Origin: Bacteroidales bacterium
Lineage (GTDB): Bacteria; Bacteroidota; Bacteroidia; Bacteroidales; UBA932
Direction: 5' to 3'
Assembly (NCBI GenBank): GCA_015060335.1
Contig: SUYR01000022.1
Span: forward strand, 1-47,495
DNA length: 47,495 nt
The notes under the pieces were generated by a model that saw only the letters and a list, made by a program, of their open reading frames with translations, ran no database searches and was not told the DNA's origin. Positions 32,269 through 41,577 of this stretch are shown piece by piece; within the stretch, counting starts at the first letter, position 1; every line of letters begins with the position of its first letter. The translations under genes and the position numbers were made by a program.

Positions 32269-32316
32269 CTTATGTAATACGCCTGCACCCCAAAGGGTAC
32301 AGGCGTATTACATAAG
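32269..32316. terminator. Strong bidirectional terminator
   Basis: CTTATGTAATACGCCTG (32269-32285) is a perfect 17-bp inverted repeat of 32300-32316. The loop region pairs further (ACCC/GGGT) with one mismatch and a CAAA tip. It lies between the convergent glycosidase (+) and acyl-CoA ligase (-) genes. Confidence 0.8.
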
Positions 32317-32343
32317 ACATTGTATGTCAAACAGATAGAAATA

Positions 32344-33996
32344 TCAGATGATTTCTATACCGTTCTTGGCGCAGAGTTCCAGTCCGAGATCCTTAAGCTT
32401 GAACTTCTGAATCTTGCCGCTGCCGGTCATCGGAAATTCCTTGACGAAGAAAATATACTTAGGAATCTTGTAACGCGCGATCTTGCCGTCACAGAACTCA
32501 CGTACATCCATATCCGTCATCTGCACACCTTCATGCAGGATGATGAATGCGCCGACAGCCTCACCGTAACGTTTCGACGGGATGCCTGCCACCTGCACAT
32601 CCTTGATGCCTTCCATCTTATAGAGGAACTCCTCTATCTCTCGAGGATATATATTTTCACCACCTCGGATGATCATATCCTTGATACGTCCGGTGATACG
32701 GTAATTGCCATCCTCATCCTTGACTCCAAGGTCTCCGGAATGCAGGAAACCGTCTGCATCTATCACTTCCGCTGTAGCCTGAGGGTTCTTATAATAGCCC
32801 TTCATGGTATTGTAGCCTCTGTTACACATCTCTCCCTGAACTCCGACAGGACATTCCTTGCCAGTCTCAGGATCGATAACCTTGACCTCAGTGAACTCGA
32901 ATTCGCGTCCTACGGTAGTGCAACGAACTTCAAAAGGATCGTCAATCCTTGTATGTGTCATACCCGGAGAGGCTTCAGTAAGTCCATAAACGCTAGTCAC
33001 CTTCATGAACATCTTCTCTTCAACCTTCCTCATAAGTTCGATAGGACATAGAGAACCTGCCATGATACCTACTCGAAGGCTGGACATGTCGAACATCTCG
33101 AACATAGGATGATTCAGCTCCGAGATGAACATCGTCGGCACGCCATATACTGATGTGCAGCGTTCCTTATGAATGGAAGCGAGCACGACAAGCGGATCGA
33201 ATCTCTCCACCATCACCTGAGTACATCCATGAGTGAGACAGTTCATCGTAGCCAGCACCACACCGAAACAATGGAAAAGCGGGACACAGACACAGAGTTT
33301 GTCCTCTGCAGTGAACTTCATATGCTCTCCTGTCAGGAATCCGTTGTTGGCTATATTATAGTGCGTGAGCATCACACCCTTAGGAAAACCAGTCGTACCC
33401 GATGTATATTGCATGTTCACCACATCGTGGCAATCAACCTTTGACTTTGCCTGGATAAGTTCGTCATCATCGATATTGCTTCCCAGAAGGAGTATCTCAG
33501 CAGTATTGTACATACCACGATATTTCTCCTGACCGATATAGACAACGTTCTTCATGCAAGGAAAATTATCGCTCTTGAGATAGCCTCTCTGACAGGTACG
33601 AAGTTCCGGAAGCATCGTATAGACCATATTGACATAGTCATCGCTGCCACGGTCGCCATTCACGATACACAGGGTATGCATATCAGAGTCCTTACATAGA
33701 AACTCAAGCTCAGACTGCTTGTAATTGGTATTTACAGTCACTGCTACAGCACCGATCTTGGCACAGGCATACAGAAAAGTAAGCCAGTCCGGTACATTGC
33801 CAGCCCAGATTCCCACATGAGTTCCTCTTTCGACGCCAATGGCAAGGAGTCCCTTTGCCATATTATCAACACGTTCATTGAACTTGGCCCAAGTAAAACG
33901 AAGGTCCCTGTCCGAATAAACGATATATTCCTTATCCGGCGTGGTTTCGGCCCAATGCTCTAACCAGTCACCGAGAGTTCTGTTTGAAAGTTCCAT
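32344..33996 (-). CDS. AMP-dependent acyl-CoA synthetase (fatty-acid/carboxylate--CoA ligase)
   Basis: This 550-residue adenylate-forming enzyme activates a carboxylic acid with ATP and then CoA. The P-loop [12 protein letters not shown], the A5 motif [10 protein letters not shown], the A7/A8 region [18 protein letters not shown] and [16 protein letters not shown], and the C-terminal catalytic lysine in [14 protein letters not shown] are present. The sequence resembles medium/long-chain fatty acid CoA ligases (FadD/AlkK-like). It starts 13 nt after an XRE-cupin regulator on the same strand, a pairing I recall as common in Bacteroidales, suggesting that the regulator senses a related acid or acyl-CoA. 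The chain length accepted is not predictable. Confidence 0.93.
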   Translation of the reverse strand: MELSNRTLGDWLEHWAETTPDKEYIVYSDRDLRFTWAKFNERVDNMAKGLLAIGVERGTHVGIWAGNVPDWLTFLYACAKIGAVAVTVNTNYKQSELEFLCKDSDMHTLCIVNGDRGSDDYVNMVYTMLPELRTCQRGYLKSDNFPCMKNVVYIGQEKYRGMYNTAEILLLGSNIDDDELIQAKSKVDCHDVVNMQYTSGTTGFPKGVMLTHYNIANNGFLTGEHMKFTAEDKLCVCVPLFHCFGVVLATMNCLTHGCTQVMVERFDPLVVLASIHKERCTSVYGVPTMFISELNHPMFEMFDMSSLRVGIMAGSLCPIELMRKVEEKMFMKVTSVYGLTEASPGMTHTRIDDPFEVRCTTVGREFEFTEVKVIDPETGKECPVGVQGEMCNRGYNTMKGYYKNPQATAEVIDADGFLHSGDLGVKDEDGNYRITGRIKDMIIRGGENIYPREIEEFLYKMEGIKDVQVAGIPSKRYGEAVGAFIILHEGVQMTDMDVREFCDGKIARYKIPKYIFFVKEFPMTGSGKIQKFKLKDLGLELCAKNGIEII

Positions 33997-34009
33997 GCCG
34001 GCGAGGAGA

Positions 34010-34588
34010 TTAAATAGGTGTATATACTACAGCGAGAATCTTTGCAGCCTGACCGTTGTAGCCATGGACATGATGAGGGACAATAGAGTCATAATAGATG
34101 CTGTCTCCTGCCTCGATGACATGGTGTTTCTTGCCGTAAGCCACTTCAAGAACTCCTTCCATGACATATATGAATTCCTCTCCCTCGTGTGAAGAAAGCT
34201 CATATGAAGTCTCCTCCGTAGCCTCAACATCAATGATGAACGGCTCCATATGACGGTCTGCCTTTGATGCAGAAAGGGAGTGATACTGCATATGGGTTCT
34301 GGCACTCAATGCATTATTGGAGAAACTGATTGAGTTGTCCGTATGTTCCTCCTTACGGCATACCACAGCACCTGTTTCATCCTGATCGTCGAGGAATGTT
34401 CCCAGACGTACTCCCAACGCACGCGCAATCTTGATAAGCGGAGCCAATGACGGGATGTCTATATTTCCTTCAATGCGTTCAATCTGCTCCTGAGCAAGTC
34501 CGGTACGCTCGACTATCTCCTCTACAGATATCTGCTTTGCCTCACGGATTGCCTTGATCTTCTGGCCTACAATTATCGTGTTATCCAT
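34010..34588 (-). CDS. XRE-family regulator with C-terminal cupin sensor
   Basis: This is a 192-residue transcription factor. Residues 5-62 form an XRE helix-turn-helix ([35 protein letters not shown], then a third helix). Residues 115-190 form a cupin barrel with the motifs [16 protein letters not shown] and [16 protein letters not shown]. The ATG at 34588 is chosen because a -7 box at 34610-34617 starts the transcript just upstream. An extended start at 34612 would lie inside that box. It is the first gene of a two-gene unit with the acyl-CoA ligase and is the likely regulator of it. The cupin ligand is unknown. Confidence 0.88.
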   Translation of the reverse strand: MDNTIIVGQKIKAIREAKQISVEEIVERTGLAQEQIERIEGNIDIPSLAPLIKIARALGVRLGTFLDDQDETGAVVCRKEEHTDNSISFSNNALSARTHMQYHSLSASKADRHMEPFIIDVEATEETSYELSSHEGEEFIYVMEGVLEVAYGKKHHVIEAGDSIYYDSIVPHHVHGYNGQAAKILAVVYTPI

Positions 34589-34609
34589 TTTTGTTCGTTT
34601 TAATGTTTG

Positions 34610-34617
34610 CAAATATA
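34610..34617 (-). promoter_or_regulatory. -7 box of the XRE-cupin/acyl-CoA ligase operon
   Basis: TATATTTG on the minus strand matches TAnnTTTG and lies 21 nt upstream of the ATG at 34588. The -33 region has no TTTG. Confidence 0.55.
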
Positions 34618-34637
34618 AAGGAAAATATGATATAATG

Positions 34638-34994
34638 CTATAGTGTCTTATAAGACAGGATATGAATGGTCACAGCTGTTGCAAGCAGGATAAAAAAAGC
34701 CCTTAACGCCCAATGCTCCGCAACAAATATCGCACAATATAACAGAGTAATCCAAAGCATTGATACGGACAGCACCTTGATTTTCAAAGGAATAGCCTTA
34801 TTGACCATAAAATTGGATATATATGGTCCAAGCTTCGGATGATTCATCAGCCATTCGTATAATCCTTTGTGACTTCTGAGAAACAAGGCTGCGGAAAGAA
34901 GAAGCAAAGGAGTGGTCGGAAGTACCGGCAGAAATATTCCGAGTATTCCGAGTCCCAATGATATCAGTCCTGCTATGGTAAGAAAAATCTTCAT
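34638..34994 (-). CDS. DUF454 family small membrane protein (YbaN-like)
   Basis: This is a 118-residue inner-membrane protein. The N-terminal hydrophobic hairpin with GLGILGIFLPVLPTTPLLLLSAALFLRSHKGLYEWLMNHP is the DUF454 signature. After NHPKLGPYI two further hydrophobic helices follow (about 72-90 and 95-113). Its function is unknown in the literature I know. It starts 5 nt after the upstream gene's stop and is probably translated from the same mRNA. Confidence 0.9.
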   Translation of the reverse strand: MKIFLTIAGLISLGLGILGIFLPVLPTTPLLLLSAALFLRSHKGLYEWLMNHPKLGPYISNFMVNKAIPLKIKVLSVSMLWITLLYCAIFVAEHWALRAFFILLATAVTIHILSYKTL

Positions 34995-34999
34995 CCTTC

Positions 35000-35764
35000 T
35001 TAGAAGTTCATTGCAAAAGTGAGTCCGGATACCGGCTGAACTCCACCTGCCTTTCTGATATAATCCACCGACGGACGCAGCTGGAACGAATAGTTGCTGC
35101 GTCTGAGATCCTGGTAATACATATTCTTTACCTTAGCTACTCTGCAGGCATCCACAATAGCACATATCTCTACAGCAAGCATACCGAAAACCGAAGCGAG
35201 GACAAGGGCTGTACCGGCACCTGAAGTGGATTCGACATATACTTCTCCGTTGGCATTCTCGTAATATGACGAGGTCATAAGTCCGCTTCCGATTCCCATA
35301 AGCAGACAGCAGCCTGCCGATCCGCCAAACCACGCAAACCCTCTGCCCACTTCTCCTGAAATCATCTGTCCCAGTCCCGGAACAATCCATGAGCACACTC
35401 CCATCAGAGCAGGATTCCATCTGTCGTCATATCCGGACACATAGTCCTTGTAGTTATAGTATTTCCTCAACTCCTTGTATTTCATGCCCGGAGTGATTCC
35501 TTGCGGCATAGTAACGGCAGAATATGAATTATTGAACATATCCCTTCTTCCTGACGGATATGTTATCATAATGATCTCAGACTTACGCAAGGTATAGACA
35601 GGTCCGTCCGGCTCGTCAAACAGCACATACCGTATATCATCTGTATTGACTTCCAGCACCTTAGCCCTTATATCCTCTCCATTGTTCCTGGTGATGATAT
35701 CCTGAGCCGAAACTGTTGCTGCAGCAGATGCAAGCAACGACAGAATAAGAAGTATCCGTTTCAT
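35000..35764 (-). CDS. Secreted/membrane protein with DUF5683- or TM2-like segment
   Basis: This is a 254-residue protein with a signal peptide (MKRILLILSLLASAAATVSA). A beta domain typical of Bacteroidetes envelope proteins follows (ITRNNGEDIRAKVLEVNTDDIRYVLFDEPDGPVYTL, about 25-75). A hydrophobic region then contains the TM2/DUF5683-like WIVPGLGQMISGEVGRGFAWFGG (about 128-150) and one or two more helices up to about residue 200. The C-terminal end is short and beta-prone. No enzymatic motif is seen. It lies within a tight minus-strand run (24 nt and 5 nt to its neighbours). The function is unknown. Confidence 0.65.
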   Translation of the reverse strand: MKRILLILSLLASAAATVSAQDIITRNNGEDIRAKVLEVNTDDIRYVLFDEPDGPVYTLRKSEIIMITYPSGRRDMFNNSYSAVTMPQGITPGMKYKELRKYYNYKDYVSGYDDRWNPALMGVCSWIVPGLGQMISGEVGRGFAWFGGSAGCCLLMGIGSGLMTSSYYENANGEVYVESTSGAGTALVLASVFGMLAVEICAIVDACRVAKVKNMYYQDLRRSNYSFQLRPSVDYIRKAGGVQPVSGLTFAMNF

Positions 35765-35788
35765 AGCAAATATTTGTTTAATCCTATA

Positions 35789-36793
35789 TTATCTCTTTAT
35801 CTGACCGTCCTGGAATCTCATCCTGTCCACTACCCTGCCGTCATCTTCCAGAATCCACGACCGGAATGCACGCTGACCTTCTTCAAGAACAATCAGCCTT
35901 GAGCCAGGACGCAGATTATTATATGTGGTATCATCGCCCGAAAAACGTCCGTAACCGAGAGCTATGCCTTTTTCCGCAACTACATAATCATTGTCATGGT
36001 CATGCCCTACAAATACGCCCATTACGCTGCCGGTCTCAACCATGGCTGCAAACATACCTGTATTCAGAGCACCCGGGCATTCATCTTCCGCAGCCCTTCC
36101 CACACTGTTTTTCTTAGGATTGTCCCATGCCTGAGAATACTCGGGAAGGCATATATGGAAGAATGCCAGAGAGTTCATCGGAACACCATTGTTCGCCTCG
36201 GTACGTCTGTCGCAGCAGTCTCTCAGCCAACTTACCTGCTCTGGGGTAAACCAGCCATAGCCTTTCACCGACTTTATCTTGGAATAATCATGAGAATCCA
36301 TACAGTAAAGCAGCGCAGATGCGTTTTTACCATTTGAAGAAAGTACTTCAAGCTCCATATCTGCAAGCTCTCCTGACTTGTTCAGTGTATTCAACGAATA
36401 TGGTGAAGCTACTATACGCGCAGACATGTCCTTCCTCGGTATCCTTGTCTCCGGATCATGGTTTCCGAACATTATACAGAAAGGAATCTGAAATCTATTG
36501 AGAGAATCCAGAAGTCTATCCCAGCCTTTCACACCATCCCCATCAGTTACGATATCACCTGTAAACACAAGCAGATCAGGCTTTTCCTGATTCGCAATCC
36601 GGCTTAAACGTCCGAAGGTCTTGAGCAGTTCGCGATCTCTGTATTCTGACTTGCCTACACATATATGCATATCTGTAAACTGTGCGATCTTGAATGTCCC
36701 GTCCTCATTGAACTTCAGATCGGGAGTCCCGGCTTGCATAACCTGAAAAGCCAGAACGAAAACCAGTAAGGCATATAAAACTTTCCTTGTCAT
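35789..36793 (-). CDS. Secreted metallophosphoesterase (calcineurin-like)
   Basis: This is a 334-residue phosphoesterase with signal peptide MTRKVLYALLVFVLAFQVMQAG. All five metal motifs of the superfamily can be found: D41-x-H43 (FTDMHI), GD (79-80, FTGDI), GNHD (110-113), the histidine of FFHICLPEY, and GHDHDND near residue 266. It resembles the Dcr2/Sia1-like group of purple acid phosphatase relatives, often periplasmic in Bacteroidetes. A good AAGGA ribosome-binding site precedes the ATG. The upstream gene ends 40 nt away on the same strand. The substrate (phosphomonoester or diester) is not predictable. Confidence 0.88.
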   Translation of the reverse strand: MTRKVLYALLVFVLAFQVMQAGTPDLKFNEDGTFKIAQFTDMHICVGKSEYRDRELLKTFGRLSRIANQEKPDLLVFTGDIVTDGDGVKGWDRLLDSLNRFQIPFCIMFGNHDPETRIPRKDMSARIVASPYSLNTLNKSGELADMELEVLSSNGKNASALLYCMDSHDYSKIKSVKGYGWFTPEQVSWLRDCCDRRTEANNGVPMNSLAFFHICLPEYSQAWDNPKKNSVGRAAEDECPGALNTGMFAAMVETGSVMGVFVGHDHDNDYVVAEKGIALGYGRFSGDDTTYNNLRPGSRLIVLEEGQRAFRSWILEDDGRVVDRMRFQDGQIKR

Positions 36794-36833
36794 GTTATTT
36801 TCCTTCTTCTACTATCTTCATAAGGATAATATA

Positions 36834-37433
36834 TTAATGTGCGAAAATAAATCCGAAATATAGTCTCGGCCCCATAGGCCTGTTCAGTCCGTTCTTTCTT
36901 ATTGCCAAGAGCCAATCCAACTTTACCGTAAGTCTCAAAGCTTCTCCCAGTGCCAGATCACATCCGCAGAAAGGGTCTATCGCAAAAAACGGCTGCTTAT
37001 TATATACTGCATTCGTCTCCGGGAGCCAATCCTTGCTGTTTCCCTCGAACATGTAGTAAGCAGTCTCGACACCACCTCCCACCGAAGCTCCGACATAAGG
37101 ATAAAAACGCCCCTTCTTCCAATACCAATCGGCAAGAAGTCCGGTCCAGAACACCTTGTTGTTACTTCCCTTAACCAGACTGTTTGCCAGCCCCATCTTT
37201 GACATATAACCTTCAAAGCCGGTACGGAAATGCTCTGTAAGATGAACTCTTGCCACTCCTCCTATACCGAATGTAGCCCCTTCAGGGTTATAATTGTACG
37301 GGTTATCACCTCCGAACTGATATCCTGTGTGGACCATCATGCCGCCCGAGAATCCTTTGATAAACTTTTTGTCCTGCGCCTGTACCCCCGCACATACTGA
37401 CATCAACAGGAGCATTGTAAGAAATTTCATCAT
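36834..37433 (-). CDS. Predicted outer-membrane beta-barrel protein
   Basis: This is a 199-residue protein with signal peptide MMKFLTMLLLMSVCAGVQAQ. Alternating hydrophobic strands follow (GMMVHTGYQFG, ATFGIGGVARVHL, RTGFEGYMSKMG, YPYVGASVGGGVETAYYMF, LRLTVKLDWLLAIR), ending in LYFGFIFAH, as expected of a small outer-membrane barrel of the OmpA-N or porin-like type. The ATG at 37433 (or 37430) is chosen over an upstream in-frame codon, because the -7 boxes at 37468-37484 leave a leader of normal length. It is the first gene of the minus-strand run down to 34638. Confidence 0.7.
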   Translation of the reverse strand: MMKFLTMLLLMSVCAGVQAQDKKFIKGFSGGMMVHTGYQFGGDNPYNYNPEGATFGIGGVARVHLTEHFRTGFEGYMSKMGLANSLVKGSNNKVFWTGLLADWYWKKGRFYPYVGASVGGGVETAYYMFEGNSKDWLPETNAVYNKQPFFAIDPFCGCDLALGEALRLTVKLDWLLAIRKNGLNRPMGPRLYFGFIFAH

Positions 37434-37467
37434 AATCAATTTAGGGTTAAAAATCTGCATTAAGAAA

Positions 37468-37504
37468 CAAATTTAGCAAATTTATATGTATTTCACTAAC
37501 TTCG
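37468..37504. promoter_or_regulatory. Divergent promoter region
   Basis: On the minus strand two copies of TAAATTTG (37468-37475 and 37477-37484) fit the -7 consensus for the outer-membrane protein gene. On the plus strand TTTA (37472-37475), 21 nt, then TAACTTCG (37497-37504) is a weaker fit for the DUF4491 gene. The elements overlap, so the two genes may compete for polymerase. Confidence 0.45.
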
Positions 37505-37523
37505 CCCCCTAAATCGACAATAC

Positions 37524-37808
37524 ATGAACTTTACAGGAATAATAATTGGACTTGCAACCTTTATTATAATCGGCATATTCCATCCGATTGTAATCAAGGC
37601 GGAATATTATCTCGGATCAAAATGCTGGTGGATGTTTCTTCTTTCCGGCATAATCTTCTGCGCACTGTCAGTAACCATAGACAACCTTATTGTGTCCACT
37701 ATACTTGGCGTTACAGCTTTTTCATGTTTCTGGAGCATACTTGAACTGAAGCAGCAGAAGGAGCGCGTCAGAAAGGGATGGTTTCCTAAAGGACCGGGAC
37801 ATAAATAG
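37524..37808 (+). CDS. DUF4491 family small membrane protein
   Basis: This 94-residue protein has three hydrophobic helices (about 3-24, 33-52 and 55-72) and a basic tail (KQQKERVRKGWFPKGPGHK). The pattern GIIIGLATFIIIGIFHPIVIKAEYYLG and WWMFLL is that of DUF4491, a family found widely in Bacteroidetes and Firmicutes with no known function. It ends 6 nt before the stop codon of the convergent GH92 gene, with no terminator hairpin visible between them. Confidence 0.88.
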   Translation: MNFTGIIIGLATFIIIGIFHPIVIKAEYYLGSKCWWMFLLSGIIFCALSVTIDNLIVSTILGVTAFSCFWSILELKQQKERVRKGWFPKGPGHK

Positions 37809-37814
37809 AATATG

Positions 37815-40691
37815 TCATCTGCAGTATAATGCATCTGCTGGAACAGGAGAGAAATCTTCTGCTCCAGGTGTCTTCCATGACCAGCCAAGTTCCTGGCCTT
37901 CGTAATCTTCAAAATACAGCAGTCTGAATGAATGGAGGCCAGCTTCAAGTGCAATCCTTCCGATAGCAGTAATCGCAGAATGTCCGCCATCATTCTCCAC
38001 TACTTTTACTCCGTCTATCAACAGAACACTTCCGTCATCCGTGCATGTGGCAAACTCCCATACACCTTTTTCCGGAATCTGTATATATCCGTCAAAGATG
38101 ATTCCATAGTGGTCTTCCGCATGAACGAAATCCAATGATGGCTCCGGCAGCACACCTGTGGAAACTACGGGAAATTTCTCTATCATGTGTGTACTTGTGA
38201 ATGTTCCTTCATAATATCTGTAATTGACTCCGTTTACAGACCGTACAAGGTTCAGTGCAGGATAATGACTGGCCTTGACTGCATTTATTACTGACACTGC
38301 GCTCGAAGCGTAGCCATCTCTGAATGCCACAGCCTTGATGAGGCAAGACTCTGTCAGGGTAAAAGGTCCGGTATAAGTCATTGATTTCTCAGTCGGATCA
38401 GTGCCGTCAAGAGTATATCTGATAAATGCGTCAGGTGTATTTGAATTGAGATCTACACTTATCTCATCCTCGAAAAGCTCAGTAACGGCACTTGTATATG
38501 GGGCTGCAGCCATAGGTTGAACAGTCATCGAATACGGTCTCGATTCCTTCGAAACGCACCAGTCTGAAGATGGTGTTGAGTTCAATATGAATTCAAGCTC
38601 ACCTCCCTCCATTATCTGATCATAAGTCAGATATACGGTATCTATAACCTTCCCATTCAGTCTTACTTCCTTTATATAATGGTTTCTGGCAGGGTTATTT
38701 GCCTTTATATGAAGCGAGCGTCCGTTTGCAAGAGCGACCTGAGCACTTTCAAAAAGTGGAGTCGTAAGGACAAACTGATTGGATCCCGGGCACACCTGAT
38801 AGAAGCCCAGAGCCGACAATATATACCAGGCAGACATCTGTCCGGCATCTTCATTTCCGATGATTCCTCCAGGCATCGGATCATACATCACATCCAGAAG
38901 CTTACGGGTATAATACTGGGTTTTCCATGGCTGACCCACGTAACTGTAGAGATATGCCATATGGTGGCTCGGTTCATTTCCATGAGCATACTGTCCGAGA
39001 AAACCCGTTATATCCGAAATACCCATTTCGTCTGTGGACTCTATTGTGAAAAGGTCATCCAAAGCCTTTATGAAAGCCTGCTCTGTACCGAAACAATTGA
39101 CCAGTCCGTTTATGTCATGAGGCACGAAGAAACGGTAGTGCCAAGGTGTACCCTCCGTATAATCCCTGTTAGGCGTATTGATATCAAACGGAGATATCCA
39201 TATGCCGTCCGAATTCCTGCCTCTGAAGAATTTTGTTTCTCCGTCAAATATATTGACATAGCAGCCGGCACGTCTGTAATATTCCTCTGACGTATCCTTC
39301 CAGCCAAGAGCCTCTGCCATTCTTGCCAAGGCCCAGTCATCATATGCAAATTCCAATGTCAGGGAGACTGACTCCTTTCTTTTGTCGGAAGGGAGGTAAT
39401 CATATGCAAGGTAGTGCTCTGAGCCCTTCTTGTTGATATTGGAAGACTTCACCATAGCCTCCAATGCATATCTGGCATCAAAATTCCTCAACCCTTTCAT
39501 ATATGCGTCTGCTATGACTGAAAGAGCGTGATAGCCGATCATGCAGTTGGTCTCTCCTGATGCCAGAGGCCACAAAGGAAGTTCACCCGTAATGCGGTAC
39601 ATATCCAGCATGCTGAATATCATATCATCGACAAGTTCCGTATCAATTACAGTCTGGAGAGGGTTCCAGGCGCGGAATGTATCCCACAACGACAGGGTAG
39701 AATAATACGATTTGCCCTCCGGTACCGTATCAATGACATCATCATGTCTTCTGTATTGCCCGTTTACATCATTCATCAGATTCGGACATATCTTGGTATG
39801 ATATACGGCTGAATAGAAATTGGTCATCTCATCCCTGTCGCCTTTCACGATAATATCATCCAGTTCGTCCTCCCATATAGTACGAGCTTTAGAACGGACC
39901 AAATCAAAATCCAGGACAGGCACCTCTGCAAGACCATTTTCCGCAGCATTATTGCATGAGACAGAAGATATTGATACGGCGACTGTCAGTTCGCTGACAT
40001 CAGGAGCAAAGGTAAGAAGAGCCTGTTTACTTTCTATTATCTCTACACTGAAAGGTTTGGAGAAACGTGCTGAAAAATACACATGGTGTCCTTCAACAAA
40101 GGCATCTGTAACCCTGTAACCACAGATTTCATTTGCAGACACTTCATAGACTGCTGACTCCACGACCTTTTCCTCGTCAGACACCGAATGTTCAAGATCT
40201 ATCAGTATTGAACGTACTTCTCCGCCATTGAAACTATATCTGTGCACCCCAGTACGCGGAGAGGCAGTAAGCTCTGCCTTTATTGCACCTGAGTCCAGCA
40301 GCACTGAATAGTATCCTGGAGCCGCGGCCTCATCCGAATGTGAAAAGACATGAGCAGGTCGGTCATAGACTCCATTCTTCATCAAAAGCGCATTGACCGA
40401 AGGATAGAAAAAGATATCCGACAGGTCGGCACAGCCTGTTCCACTCAGATGCGTATGGGAAAATCCCAGAATGGTACTGTCTGAATAATGATATCCGGAG
40501 CAGGCATCCCAGCCTCCGACACGCGTGTCAGGGCTGAGCTGCACCATTCCGTAAGGTGTCGTAGCTCCGGGATATGTATGGGCATGAAAACCAGTTCCGA
40601 TGAACGGATCCACACAATCATATGGTTTCAGTGCCGCTGTACAGCCCGCAGAAAAAAGCGCAGCCGCCAATAGCATAAAGGAATATCTCAT
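37815..40691 (-). CDS. GH92 alpha-mannosidase lipoprotein with C-terminal CHB_HEX- and PA14-like domains
   Basis: This is a 958-residue exo-alpha-mannosidase of the GH92 family, which trims mannose from host or yeast glycans with calcium. The ATG at 40691 is used; an in-frame TTG lies 6 nt upstream. The signal ends at FSAGC (Cys17), so it may be a lipoprotein. GH92 motifs include DPFIGTGFHAHTYPGATTPYGMVQLSPD (29-56), WDTFRAWNPL, EGTPWHYRFFVPHD with the probable acid Glu513, and GNEDAGQMSAWYILS (612-626) with the base region. Beyond about 720 the protein carries a chitobiase-C-terminal-like domain (about 741-803) and a PA14-like beta domain (about 815-957, DHYGIIFDGYIQIPEKG, TDDGSVLLIDG), both likely sugar-binding. 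No SusC/SusD pair is nearby. Confidence 0.92.
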   Translation of the reverse strand: MRYSFMLLAAALFSAGCTAALKPYDCVDPFIGTGFHAHTYPGATTPYGMVQLSPDTRVGGWDACSGYHYSDSTILGFSHTHLSGTGCADLSDIFFYPSVNALLMKNGVYDRPAHVFSHSDEAAAPGYYSVLLDSGAIKAELTASPRTGVHRYSFNGGEVRSILIDLEHSVSDEEKVVESAVYEVSANEICGYRVTDAFVEGHHVYFSARFSKPFSVEIIESKQALLTFAPDVSELTVAVSISSVSCNNAAENGLAEVPVLDFDLVRSKARTIWEDELDDIIVKGDRDEMTNFYSAVYHTKICPNLMNDVNGQYRRHDDVIDTVPEGKSYYSTLSLWDTFRAWNPLQTVIDTELVDDMIFSMLDMYRITGELPLWPLASGETNCMIGYHALSVIADAYMKGLRNFDARYALEAMVKSSNINKKGSEHYLAYDYLPSDKRKESVSLTLEFAYDDWALARMAEALGWKDTSEEYYRRAGCYVNIFDGETKFFRGRNSDGIWISPFDINTPNRDYTEGTPWHYRFFVPHDINGLVNCFGTEQAFIKALDDLFTIESTDEMGISDITGFLGQYAHGNEPSHHMAYLYSYVGQPWKTQYYTRKLLDVMYDPMPGGIIGNEDAGQMSAWYILSALGFYQVCPGSNQFVLTTPLFESAQVALANGRSLHIKANNPARNHYIKEVRLNGKVIDTVYLTYDQIMEGGELEFILNSTPSSDWCVSKESRPYSMTVQPMAAAPYTSAVTELFEDEISVDLNSNTPDAFIRYTLDGTDPTEKSMTYTGPFTLTESCLIKAVAFRDGYASSAVSVINAVKASHYPALNLVRSVNGVNYRYYEGTFTSTHMIEKFPVVSTGVLPEPSLDFVHAEDHYGIIFDGYIQIPEKGVWEFATCTDDGSVLLIDGVKVVENDGGHSAITAIGRIALEAGLHSFRLLYFEDYEGQELGWSWKTPGAEDFSPVPADALYCR

Positions 40692-40701
40692 AAGCAAATT
40701 A

Positions 40702-41466
40702 TTAAATTACAATGATACAATCGGACTCTACTTTGAATGACTTTGTCTGGCCGTTGCCCCAGTTGACTATAAGTTCAAACGGAACATTCGCCTTGACTGT
40801 GATCTCAGGCTTTTAAGTAGTCTTGGAGCGTTTCCCGACCTTCATATCCACAATCCCTTCCGGACCGAAAGGATATCTCCCGATGTCATGCTCCTCCAGA
40901 TGATGCCTATCCCAGGTAGATTGGGCAGTATTGAAGCCTTTTCCCAGGTCGTTGTCATACACCCATTTTGGTGTAGGCCACAGGCACGCCTTGAAGTCCG
41001 CTGTCATGTAGAATTCCTTGTCGCAGCCTCTCTGGCCATGATGAGCCACTTGAAGATAGTCACAATCCACATCCTTCATATATTCGGACGCCATTAGTTT
41101 TCTTCCTGCCGCTACTCCCAGATCGCCCAGGAATACCATCGACTTATGGTCATCCCACACTCTGATTACCATGCTATGATCGTTGTAATGAGTAAGTATG
41201 TCCGGATGAGGATGCGAAATAAACCACGCATCGACCTTGCCTCCGCCCAGTGCATCTATATAGCCTCTAAGATAATGACGTTCCGCTTCATAACCGCCAT
41301 CCATCACGATAAGTTTCCCGCCCGAGGTCTGGATGACGTAACTGTTGCAGATATCGTTTCCATAAGAAGGCAACTGCCACAAGGTAAAGGTATCGGCTGA
41401 CTTTGATGTGCAGCCGGTAAGTGATACGAGCATGACCAGCTGGAAAAGATAGTATAGTTTCTTCAT
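40702..41466 (-). pseudogene. Decayed metallo-beta-lactamase-fold lipoprotein gene
   Basis: The open frame 40813-41466 (217 codons from the ATG at 41466) starts with a lipoprotein signal (lipobox SLTGC) and an MBL-fold N-half: GNDICNSYVIQTSGGKLIVMDGG, then AWFISHPHPD. The metal-site histidine after HPHPD is missing. The text jumps to ILTHYNDHSMVIRVWDD and SMVFLGDLG, DYLQVAHHGQRG and CLWPTPKW, which belong to the C-half of full-length relatives, so roughly a third of the domain seems deleted in frame. After the TAA at 40813-40815 the same frame continues for 36 sensible codons (KPEITVKANVPFELIVNWGN...) to a second TAA at 40702-40704. Both scars suggest a non-functional remnant. A -7 promoter box is still present. 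Confidence 0.65.
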
Positions 41467-41490
41467 AACTTGTACACACATTGATAAATA

Positions 41491-41498
41491 CAAATATA
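41491..41498 (-). promoter_or_regulatory. -7 box of the MBL-fold gene
   Basis: TATATTTG on the minus strand, 24 nt upstream of the ATG at 41466, matches the Bacteroidetes -7 element. A TTTG lies upstream, but at a spacing of 15 nt, which is short. Confidence 0.5.
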
Positions 41499-41577
41499 GA
41501 AAAAAATCACAATCAAAGTGAAGGTCCTGCAAAGATATGGAAGGACGGTTTTACCCTGTCAACTAACTCCTTATCCC

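Noticed and set aside
32320..33051. 243-codon plus-strand frame antisense to the acyl-CoA ligase
   Set aside because: The long frame mirrors conserved ligase codons; no signal, promoter or domain is visible and its start overlaps the terminator.
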